DNA of 7,733 bases from Cytophagales bacterium (GTDB taxonomy: Bacteria > Bacteroidota > Bacteroidia > Cytophagales > Amoebophilaceae). Position 1 is the stretch's first letter; every line of letters starts with the position of its first letter. The stretch lies in the NCBI GenBank assembly GCA_022360235.1, contig JAKSDE010000429.1, positions 1 to 7,733 of the forward strand, given 5' to 3'. Positions 1-5,753 of the stretch are shown piece by piece. The translations under genes were made by a program, and so were the position numbers. The notes beneath the pieces were generated by a model that did not search any database, was not told where the DNA came from, and saw only the letters and a program-made list of their open reading frames with translations.

Positions 1-747
1 ATATAAGACCCCTACGCCTGTAGGGCCATAAGCCTTATGGGCTGAAAAAGCAAAAAAATCACAATCAAGGGTCTGTACATCAATGTTGCAATGAGGAGCT
101 GCTTGCGCACCATCTACTACCACAACAGCTCCCTTTTTATGCGCTTTTTCTACAATTTCTTTGAGCGGGTTGATAGTCCCTAGGGTGTTTGAAACATAGG
201 TAATGGCAACGATCTTAGTTTTATCTGTAAGCAATGCTTCAAAAGCACCCATCACTAGTTCGCCTGTATCACTAATAGGAATAACTTTTAACGTAGCTCC
301 CTTTTCTTGACATAACATCTGCCATGGAACAATATTCGAATGGTGCTCCATATGGGATATGATGATTTCATCCCCTTCTTTCACATGTATTCTTCCGTAA
401 GTAGAAGCTACTAAATTGATTCCTTCGGTCGTGCCCCGGGTAAAAATAACTTCTTCGGGTTCAGCAGTATTGATAAATTGATGAACAGTGCTTCTTGTCT
501 CTTCTAAAGCAGTAGTAGCCCTCTCTCCTAATGTATGGATACCTCTATGAACGTTTGCATTAAAATTTTGATAGTAATGGGTGAGTGCATCAATGACAGC
601 CTGCGGCTTTTGATTAGTAGCCGCATTGTCAAAATAAACAAGCGGCTTCCCATTGATTTCTTGGTGAAGAATAGGAAATTGTTCCCTAATCTTTTGAATG
701 TTGAATTCACTTGTGTATGATTCTTGTAGTAAGGTATTCGTATTCAT
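1..747 (-). CDS. sufS: SufS-type cysteine desulfurase, C-terminal part beyond the window
   Basis: PLP-dependent group II cysteine desulfurase that removes sulfur from L-cysteine, giving alanine and a persulfide passed to the SUF scaffold in the cytoplasm. The first 249 codons are present and open; the left edge falls on a codon boundary. The start at 747 gives MNTNTLLQESYTSEF, followed by the class V aminotransferase core: YFDNAAT near residue 37, FTRGTTEGIN near 106, SHMEHHSNIVPW near 134, the PLP-contacting DGAQAAPH near 215, and SAHKAYGPTG, whose K238 should be the Schiff-base lysine. The persulfide-forming cysteine lies in the missing C-terminal third, so it cannot be checked. It begins 24 nt after sufD and is the last suf gene visible. 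The SufS assignment rather than CsdA or IscS rests on the suf context and the HKAYGPTG style of motif. Confidence 0.95.
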   Translation of the reverse strand, partial: MNTNTLLQESYTSEFNIQKIREQFPILHQEINGKPLVYFDNAATNQKPQAVIDALTHYYQNFNANVHRGIHTLGERATTALEETRSTVHQFINTAEPEEVIFTRGTTEGINLVASTYGRIHVKEGDEIIISHMEHHSNIVPWQMLCQEKGATLKVIPISDTGELVMGAFEALLTDKTKIVAITYVSNTLGTINPLKEIVEKAHKKGAVVVVDGAQAAPHCNIDVQTLDCDFFAFSAHKAYGPTGVGVLY

Positions 748-771
748 TGTAAACTCGTTAAAGCAACCTCT

Positions 772-2112
772 TTAGCTATGCAGTGCATTTAATTTTTCAT
801 CGAGGGCGTTATTTAAATAATCTTTTAAGGCTGCTAGCCGTACTTTTTCTATCACTTCATGAGCAAATGCTTTCAGCAGTATATTTCGAGCAGTTTTTTC
901 ATGAATCCCTCTGGCTCTCAGGTAAAATAATTGTTGCCTATCTAGTTGACCTGTGGTGCTGCCATGCGAACATTTTACATCATCTGCCCAGATTTCAAGC
1001 TGGGGCTTGGCATGAATGGTGGCATATTTAGACAGTAAAATATTATTGTTTGACTGAAAAGCATTGGTTTTCTGAGCATGAGGCCTTACATATATTTTCC
1101 CATTGAAAACGCCTGTAGCTTGCTCGTTTATAATGCCTTTATAAAGTTCATTACTAAACGCATGGGGCTTTTGATGATCTACTGTGGTATGGTTATCAAC
1201 ATGTTGTTTACGACGTAACAAATACAGGCCATACATGTTCGTCTCGCAATGTTCTGCATTTAATACAACATTCAAATTGTTTCTCATAAATACTCCCTCT
1301 AAGGTAATCGTGTAGGTGTTCAGCACACTTTGCTTGGCTTGATAGCATTGTGTATTCCCAACTTGATAAGCATTCCCCTTATGGGTTTGTAGTTTATAAT
1401 AAGCTACATGAGCATTTTCTGCTAGTATAATTTCTGATACTGTATTAACGAAGCTTGCTTGTGTGCCTACGGTAGGATAAAATTCACCTACGCTACATTG
1501 ACTATGCTCCCCTGCTAAAACAAGTAACCGTGGATAAGTAATGGTGTTATGCAGGTTAGCATCTGTGATATGATAAACGATCAAAGGCTTTTCAATGACA
1601 GTGTGGTCTGCTACTTTGATAAAAACGCCATCTTCAAACAAAGCTGTATTCAAGGCTGTAAACGCATCTGTTTCATCATTCGCGTGACGAGCGAAGTGAT
1701 TACGGAATACTTCGCCATATTGCCGGTAAGCTTCCTGAAAGTTTAAGATTACCAAGTCTTTTCGCTGGCCATTAATGAACGAATGCTTTTCACTAAACTT
1801 TCCATTAAGCAGAACAATATGATGCGCATCCATCGTATTGAGCAAGGCTTGTTCAATTGCTTTGCTTGTTAACGTTGGTGTAGTAGGGGGCTGTCTAAAA
1901 TCAAATGTTTTAGACAATACACCTGTGATAGGCGTATACTTATATGCTTCATTTTTTAATGTTGGTAGGCCTAGCTGATTAAAGTTAGTGAGAGCGCGCT
2001 TTCTCACTTGGTAGAAAAATGAATTTTGATCGTTGGGCAATCTTTGCACCCGTTGGTTAAAGCTTTCAGTCAACACTTCGCTCCACGCACTATGGTGTAC
2101 TACTTGGCTCAT
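772..2112 (-). CDS. sufD: Fe-S cluster assembly scaffold component SufD
   Basis: SufD is the beta-helix partner of SufB in the SufBC2D complex, the cytoplasmic scaffold on which Fe-S clusters are built; it is linked to iron entry and pairs with SufC. The 446-residue product is near full length for Bacteroidota SufD. The conserved C-terminal block is intact: KTNAFQSNNNILLS (348-361), IHAKPQLEIWADDVKCSHGST (366-386) and QLFYLRARGI (394-403). His383 in the CSHG motif corresponds to the histidine known to matter in E. coli SufD. The N-terminal third is less conserved, as usual for the family. The start at 2112 gives MSQVVHHSAWSEVL and leaves 37 nt after sufC, fitting translation from one suf message. 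No frame damage is seen, unlike sufB. Confidence 0.96.
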   Translation of the reverse strand: MSQVVHHSAWSEVLTESFNQRVQRLPNDQNSFFYQVRKRALTNFNQLGLPTLKNEAYKYTPITGVLSKTFDFRQPPTTPTLTSKAIEQALLNTMDAHHIVLLNGKFSEKHSFINGQRKDLVILNFQEAYRQYGEVFRNHFARHANDETDAFTALNTALFEDGVFIKVADHTVIEKPLIVYHITDANLHNTITYPRLLVLAGEHSQCSVGEFYPTVGTQASFVNTVSEIILAENAHVAYYKLQTHKGNAYQVGNTQCYQAKQSVLNTYTITLEGVFMRNNLNVVLNAEHCETNMYGLYLLRRKQHVDNHTTVDHQKPHAFSNELYKGIINEQATGVFNGKIYVRPHAQKTNAFQSNNNILLSKYATIHAKPQLEIWADDVKCSHGSTTGQLDRQQLFYLRARGIHEKTARNILLKAFAHEVIEKVRLAALKDYLNNALDEKLNALHS

Positions 2113-2149
2113 GATTAATAAAATTTTAACAGCTGGAAAAATATACTTT

Positions 2150-2902
2150 CTAAACAGCTACTTCCTCTTTAATCCAGTCGTAACCTTTTTCTTCCAGCTC
2201 AATAGCAAGCTTTTTGTCGCCTGACTTGACGATTTTTCCTTTGTAAAGGACATGTACGAAGTCAGGAATAATGTAATTTAACAACCTTTGGTAATGGGTT
2301 ACTATGACAATAGCGTTATCTTTACGTCTAAGTTTATTAACGCCCCTAGCTACAATTTTCAAAGCATCGATATCTAAACCAGAATCCGTTTCATCCAAAA
2401 TAGCTAGTTTAGGATCTAGCATAGCCATTTGAAAGATTTCGTTTCTTTTTTTTTCTCCACCAGAGAAGCCTTCGTTCAAAGATCTGCTCAACAAAGACTG
2501 ATGGATAGCTACTACCTTCATTTTTTCTTTCATTAAAGAAAGAAAAGAAACAGCATCTAAGGGAGGCTTCCCCCTATATTCTCTTACCTGATTAACGGCT
2601 GTTTTAAGAAAGTTGGTGGTACTAACGCCTGGGATCTCTACAGGATATTGAAAGGCAAGAAAGATGCCTTCTCTAGCTCTTTCCTCAGGCGAAAGCTCGA
2701 GAAGATCTTTATCAAAGTACTTTATCCTACCCTCTGTAACTTCATAGCCTTCTCTTCCTGCTAAGACAGCTGCTAATGTACTTTTTCCTGAGCCGTTCGG
2801 TCCCATAATAGTATGTACTTCTCCGGCATTTACTTCCAAGCCAATTCCTTTTAATATCTCCTTATCTTCTACAGATACTTTTAAATTTTCTATTTTGAGC
2901 AT
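2150..2902 (-). CDS. sufC: Fe-S cluster assembly ATPase SufC
   Basis: SufC is the ABC-type ATPase of the SufBC2D scaffold; ATP-driven dimerisation changes the SufB-SufD interface during cluster assembly. It is soluble and not a transporter. All ABC motifs are visible in 250 residues: Walker A GPNGSGKST (34-42), Q-loop FQYP (84-87), signature region NEGFSGGEKKRNE (143-155), Walker B LAILDE (166-171), D-loop SGLD (174-177) and switch His203 in VTHYQRLL. FSGGEKKRNEI is the SufC-specific form of the signature. The start at 2902 (MLKIENLKV) is typical. The first codon follows an 11-nt A-rich leader, which abuts the heptamer end of an inserted element, so the sequence just upstream of sufC has been replaced by repeat DNA. 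Confidence 0.97.
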   Translation of the reverse strand: MLKIENLKVSVEDKEILKGIGLEVNAGEVHTIMGPNGSGKSTLAAVLAGREGYEVTEGRIKYFDKDLLELSPEERAREGIFLAFQYPVEIPGVSTTNFLKTAVNQVREYRGKPPLDAVSFLSLMKEKMKVVAIHQSLLSRSLNEGFSGGEKKRNEIFQMAMLDPKLAILDETDSGLDIDALKIVARGVNKLRRKDNAIVIVTHYQRLLNYIIPDFVHVLYKGKIVKSGDKKLAIELEEKGYDWIKEEVAV

Positions 2903-2913
2903 GTTTGTTTTTT

Positions 2914-2947
2914 AGTTCTGGGTTCTGGGTTCCGAGTTCTGAGTTCC
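2914..2947 (+). repeat. Left heptamer array / inverted end next to sufC
   Basis: After a leading AG the array reads as four complete period-7 units from 2916: TTCTGGG, TTCTGGG, TTCCGAG, TTCTGAG, then a broken TTCC. It is the inverted counterpart of 3407-3440 and differs from it only at positions 13 and 20 of the 34-bp end. It starts 11 nt upstream of the sufC start codon, so gain or loss of a unit would change the sufC leader. Confidence 0.85.
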
Positions 2948-2965
2948 TGATGTTTCGGCCTAAAA

Positions 2966-3356
2966 TTACTTAAATTTAGGACCTAAGTAGTCAGACTTTC
3001 TCAGATAACTGATAAGTCCTCCAAGCATTTTACTTATTTTGTCTAATTTATCATAAAGATCGATGAAGTCATTACTGTTTAAATAGTTAAGGTCTCGGGC
3101 AATGTAAAGATGCGCCTTCGTTTCGCCTGCTGAAGCTTTAGCAATCGTTAAAAATTGAATAAACTCTTTGTTTCCACCCCTTTCAAATCCTTCCGCAATA
3201 TTTGCCATGATAGAAATAGTACTTCTTCTCATTTGCTCTCTTAAAGCGAAGTCATTTTTTAATGCCCCTTGATTTAGTAGCAGTATATATAGCTTTACTG
3301 AATTCTCTTGCCTTTTTCCATGCTTCAATGTCTTCGAATTTTTGAATACTTGCCAT
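2966..3356 (-). pseudogene. Four-helix-bundle (23S rRNA IVS / S23-type) protein, frameshifted
   Basis: Member of the TIGR02436 four-helix-bundle family, known from proteins encoded in intervening sequences of 23S rRNA and related to the Avd accessory protein of diversity-generating retroelements. The exact role of stand-alone members is unknown. The family core is clear: REQMRRSTISIMANIAEGFERGGNKEFIQFL, then AKASAGETKAHLYIARDLNYL and a C-terminal helix ending GPKFK. The expected N-terminus lies in another frame: the ATG at 3356 gives MASIQKFEDIEAWKKAREF, matching the family's usual opening, and runs to a TGA at 3252-3254. Going from six A to five (plus-strand T run 3255-3260) would join the frames as ...RGIKNDFALREQ... 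and give about 129 residues. An ATG at 3328 opens the second frame, but its first residues lack the family motif. The gene is either inactivated, a sequencing error, or read by slippage on the A run. Confidence 0.8.
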
Positions 3357-3395
3357 TTAACGCATCTGTTAATACATATAATCTACGCCTCCTAA

Positions 3396-3440
3396 ACTCA
3401 GAACCCGGAACTCAGAACTCAGAACCCGGAACCCAGAACT
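3396..3440 (-). repeat. Right heptamer array / inverted end next to sufB
   Basis: Read on the minus strand from 3440: AG, then TTCTGGG, TTCCGGG, TTCTGAG, TTCTGAG, TTCCGGG and TTCTGAG, six units of period 7. Its outer 34 bases pair with the left array at 32 positions. It starts 4 nt after the sufB stop codon (3445-3447). The unit count differs from the left end (six against four), which suggests units are gained and lost. Confidence 0.85.
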
Positions 3441-3444
3441 TCAA

Positions 3445-4887
3445 TTACCCTACACTTCCCTCTAAGGTCAATGCTAGTAATTTCTGTGCTTCTACGGCAA
3501 ACTCCATGGGCAGTTGATTGAGTACCTCTTTACAATAGCCATTCACAATCAAGGCAACGGCTTTTTCACTATCGATGCCCCTTTGATTACAATAGAATAA
3601 CTGATCTTCTCCGATTTTTGAGGTGGTTGCTTCGTGTTCTACTATAGCGGTTTTATTCTGTACGTCGATATACGGGAACGTATGCGCTCCACACGTACTG
3701 CCCATCAGCAGCGAATCGCATTGCGAGAAGTTACGGGCATTTTCAGCACGTTTCATGACCTTCACGAGTCCACGGTAACTATTTTGACCTTGGCCAGCAG
3801 CGACCCCTTTAGATACGATTCTGCTTTTTGTATTTTTGCCAATATGGATCATTTTTGTACCTGTATCTGCTTGCTGTTTGTTGTTAGTGACTGCTACTGA
3901 GTAGAATTCCCTACCGAATTATCTCCTTTTAAAATACAACTCGGATATTTCCAGGTGATGGCAGAGCCTGTTTCTACCTGTGTCCAGGAAATTTTGGAAT
4001 TTTCTTCTGCACAAATTCCTCTTTTTGTGACGAAATTATAAATACCTCCTTTACCATCTTTATCTCCTGGATACCAATTTTGTACCGTAGAGTATTTTAC
4101 TTCTGCATTTTTAGCAGCATAAATTTCAACAACTGCTGCATGCAACTGATTCTCATCACGCATAGGAGCTGTGCAGCCCTCTAAGTAGCTCACATAAGCG
4201 CCTTCCTCCGCAATAATAAGGGTACGTTCAAACTGGCCTGTATTTGCTGCGTTAATACGGAAATAGGTAGAAAGCTTCATAGGGCATCTTACACCCTTAG
4301 GTGTAACAGAAAGAGCCATCGCTAAACACTGCTGCGTTGAGTGCCGCAAAGTAGTTATCATGCATGGGTACTACTGTACCTAGATATTTCTTGACGAGAT
4401 CGGGATACTCCTTTACCGCTTCACTAAATGAACAGAATATAATACCAAGCTCTTTGAGTTTTTCTTTAAAAGTAGTCGTGACCGAAACACTGTCTAGTAC
4501 TGCATCTACTGCCACTCCTGTGAGTCGCTTTTGCTCTTCTAGCGAAATGCCTAATTTTTCAAAAGTAGCTCTTAGTTCAGGATCAATTTTATCTAGACTT
4601 TGGAGCTTGGCTTTTTGTTTAGGAGCTGAATAGTAAATAATGTCTTGATAGTCGATGGAGGGATAGTTAATATTAGCCCACAAGGGTTCCTTGAAAGTAA
4701 GCCAATGTCTGTAAGCTTTCAACCGCCAGGCTAATAGCCATAAAGGCTCTTTTTTCTTTTCAGAGATAAGGCGGATAATATCTTCATTAAGGCCTTGAGG
4801 AGCTGTATCAGACTCAATATTGCTTTCAAAGCCATATTTATATTCAGTAGTAGTGAGCTCTTCAAGTATTTGGTTCTCTTTACGCAT
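3445..4887 (-). CDS. sufB: Fe-S cluster assembly scaffold SufB, frame disrupted at two sites
   Basis: SufB is the scaffold subunit that receives persulfide sulfur and carries the nascent Fe-S cluster. The product lies in three consecutive blocks that together cover the whole family. Block 1 (4887 to about 4300) runs from [11 protein letters not shown] to [13 protein letters not shown], then meets TAA at 4297-4299. Block 2 (about 4299-3912), in a second frame, begins [14 protein letters not shown] and includes [17 protein letters not shown] and [20 protein letters not shown]. Block 3 (about 3911-3445) returns to the first frame: [44 protein letters not shown] and [19 protein letters not shown]. 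The Cys in NFSQCDS and the HE in EHEATTS match C405 and H433-E434 of E. coli SufB. Two indels (a C run at 4300-4301 and a G run at 3909-3911, plus-strand coordinates) explain the breaks. Everything else is well conserved, so the gene is either functional with sequencing errors or very recently damaged. It leads the suf cluster. Confidence 0.9.
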
Positions 4888-4936
4888 AAGAAGTTATCTT
4901 TATTTAGACTAAATTTAAATTAAAATCTATACTCCA

Positions 4937-4967
4937 CAAATATAAAAAATAAGTTATCAAGTAAAAA
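4937..4967 (-). promoter_or_regulatory. Candidate Bacteroidota-type promoter for the suf operon
   Basis: The minus strand carries TATATTTG at 4944-4937, an exact match to the TAnnTTTG -7 box of the Bacteroidota primary sigma factor. With the usual 19-nt spacer the -33 position (4967-4964) reads TTTT, one base off TTTG. Transcription would start near 4930, giving a leader of about 43 nt before sufB. The region is very AT-rich, so a chance match is possible. Confidence 0.45.
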
Positions 4968-4976
4968 ATAAGTTAT
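4943..4976. repeat. 15-bp direct repeat over the suf promoter
   Basis: TAAAAAATAAGTTAT occurs exactly at 4943-4957 and again at 4962-4976, 19 bp apart start to start. A shorter related copy, AAGTTATC, lies at 4891-4898 just upstream of the sufB start codon and also ends the first copy (4951-4958). The two full copies overlap the proposed -7 to -33 interval, where a regulator could act. No known operator is recognised, and low complexity may account for part of it. Confidence 0.5.
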
Positions 4977-5105
4977 TAATTTTTAAGGTATTTATTCTAC
5001 TGACAAAAAAACACTACTATAAATTCCTTTTACAGCAAGATTGCTTTACTCGCTGATGAGCATGTGAATTTATCCGTAGGCTAAAAGTGTTACCTCGTCG
5101 CCTGG

Positions 5106-5510
5106 TCAGAAAGGTAAATCGTCTTCTTCTGAAGTGTTTACAGGATTGTCTTGCGCGCTACTTTCTTCATCTTTTGCACTTTCTTCATCAGCTACCTTAT
5201 TATCAACCTCATTACTCGTTGCTTCGAGATTACTCATTGCTTCGAGCCGCCAAGCCTGTAAAGAGATAAAATATTTTGTTACGCCCTCAGGGTTTATCCA
5301 CTTTCTTCCCCTTAAATTGAAGTTCACCTCAATCTCTTGCCCTACTTTCAAAGGGTCAATTAAGTTGCAACGTTCCTGGATTAATTCGAAGACTAAATAT
5401 TCAGGGTAGTTAGGATTTTCTGCGTACTCAACAATGAATTCACGTTTCTTAAACGTATCTGAAATTTGCTGAATATCTTTTACTTCTAATAGTTTTCCTG
5501 TTATTTTCAT
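5106..5510 (-). CDS. DUF3127 family OB-fold-like protein with SSB-like acidic tail
   Basis: The N-terminal part (residues 1 to about 90) matches the style of DUF3127: MKITGKLLEV at the start, a KKREFIVEYAENPNYPEYLVFEL strand pair, VGQEIEVNFNLRGRKW and the family's AWRLE near 86-90. The family is predicted to be OB-fold-like, with no firm function. After residue 90 comes a low-complexity acidic linker rich in E, D, S and A, ending in EEDDLPF. This tip resembles the C-terminal tip of bacterial single-stranded DNA-binding protein (DDDIPF), which recruits replication and repair partners. A role with single-stranded nucleic acid is therefore an inference from fold and tail. The stop is 218 nt upstream of sufB, which has its own candidate promoter, so co-transcription is doubtful. 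The linker has grown by short duplications. Confidence 0.85.
   Translation of the reverse strand: MKITGKLLEVKDIQQISDTFKKREFIVEYAENPNYPEYLVFELIQERCNLIDPLKVGQEIEVNFNLRGRKWINPEGVTKYFISLQAWRLEAMSNLEATSNEVDNKVADEESAKDEESSAQDNPVNTSEEDDLPF
5211..5246. repeat. 18-bp tandem duplication in the DUF3127 linker
   Basis: ATTACTCGTTGCTTCGAG (5211-5228) is followed directly by ATTACTCATTGCTTCGAG (5229-5246), differing at one base. In the protein this gives LEAMSN-LEATSN at residues 89-100. A second in-frame duplication nearby, ACTTTCTTCATC at 5160-5171 and 5178-5189, encodes the two DEES motifs of the acidic linker. Confidence 0.85.
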
Positions 5511-5538
5511 GTCGATTGCTTTTTAAACTAGAAATCAT

Positions 5539-5563
5539 TTGATAGACTACTATCAATTTTTTT
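5539..5563. promoter_or_regulatory. Perfect 7-bp dyad with T-run ahead of the DUF3127 gene
   Basis: TTGATAG (5539-5545) and CTATCAA (5550-5556) are perfect inverted copies around a 4-nt loop, followed on the plus strand by T5557-5563. It lies 29-46 nt upstream of the DUF3127 start. It could be an operator, or a weak plus-strand terminator shape, although no plus-strand gene precedes it. The stem is AT-rich and short, and it overlaps the end of the coding remnant at 5553-5654. Confidence 0.3.
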
Positions 5564-5654
5564 GCAGCAAAATAGTAAGATTAATGAAATTTTCAAATCG
5601 ATCTACTATTTTTTTGCGCTGTGCCCATGTATTTCTCCTCTCAAAAGAAAAAGG
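5553..5654 (-). pseudogene. Unidentified coding remnant between DUF3127 and YcxB-like genes
   Basis: On the minus strand a 33-codon stretch reads PFSFERRNTWAQRKKI, then VDRFENFINLTILLQKN and TGA. It has no start codon and is preceded in frame by TAG (5657-5655); before that the same frame reads ...MHLAQRFWLLGVKGNTRLA. The composition is protein-like, with aromatic and basic residues and a hydrophobic end. The ER-x-x-x-W and RFE spacing recalls C-termini of some DDE transposases, but that is only a resemblance. It may be the decayed 3' end of a lost gene, or chance. The rest of the 5511-5753 gap holds a small dyad and a solo heptamer array; no RNA gene was recognised. Confidence 0.25.
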
Positions 5655-5718
5655 CTACGCTAATCTTGTATTTCCTTTGACACCCAATAGCCAAAAACGT
5701 TGAGCTAGATGCATACGT

Positions 5719-5736
5719 CGGAACTCAAAACTCAGA
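5719..5736 (-). repeat. Solo heptamer array, degenerate
   Basis: The minus strand reads TCTGAG-TTTTGAG-TTCCG, about two and a half units of the TTCYGRG heptamer that bounds the element at 2914-3440. Its orientation is that of the right-hand end. No four-helix-bundle coding sequence lies beside it, so it is either a remnant of an excised or decayed element or an independent copy of the repeat. Confidence 0.55.
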
Positions 5737-5753
5737 TTGCGGCGCTTTATGGG

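Larger units (their letters stand above)
2914..3440. mobile_element. Four-helix-bundle element with heptamer-array inverted ends
   Basis: This 527-bp unit lies between the sufB stop and the sufC start. Both ends begin AGTTCTGGGTTC, reading inward, and continue as tandem heptamers TTCYGRG. The outer 34 bp of the two ends match at 32 positions. Between them is one gene, a TIGR02436-type four-helix-bundle protein on the same strand as the suf genes. Removing the unit exactly would leave about 15 nt between sufB and sufC, like the tight gaps elsewhere in the cluster. This is the main argument for insertion. I see no convincing target-site duplication and no transposase. Calling it mobile is an inference from the structure and from solo copies of the heptamer elsewhere in the window; how it moves is unknown. 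Confidence 0.6.

Noticed and set aside
528..720. Short frames on both strands over the start of sufS
   Set aside because: They are alternative-frame shadows of the continuous sufS frame 747 to 1, which carries the family motifs.
2914..3440. Heptamer arrays as a CRISPR or a simple satellite
   Set aside because: There are no spacers between units and the two arrays are inverted relative to each other, so neither reading fits.
3308..3517. Plus-strand frame with SEPGTQN repeats
   Set aside because: The peptide repeat is a translation of the heptamer array; the frame overlaps the four-helix-bundle gene and sufB on the other strand.
4297..4305. Programmed +1 frameshift at ACC TAA in sufB
   Set aside because: Skipping one base would give T-K-G-V and lose the conserved proline. 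There is no known slippery site or stimulator, and a C-run indel explains the break more simply.
4980..5105. A terminator for the DUF3127 gene
   Set aside because: Only a 5-bp AGCAA/TTGCT dyad with a 2-nt centre is seen at 5036-5046, too weak and without a proper T-run right after it.
5593..5639. Tiny minus-strand ORF at 5628 (MGTAQKNSRSI) behind a strong AGGAG at 5635-5639
   Set aside because: It has only 11 codons, and AGGAG also encodes RR of the coding remnant in another frame. Strong Shine-Dalgarno sites are not typical of this phylum.
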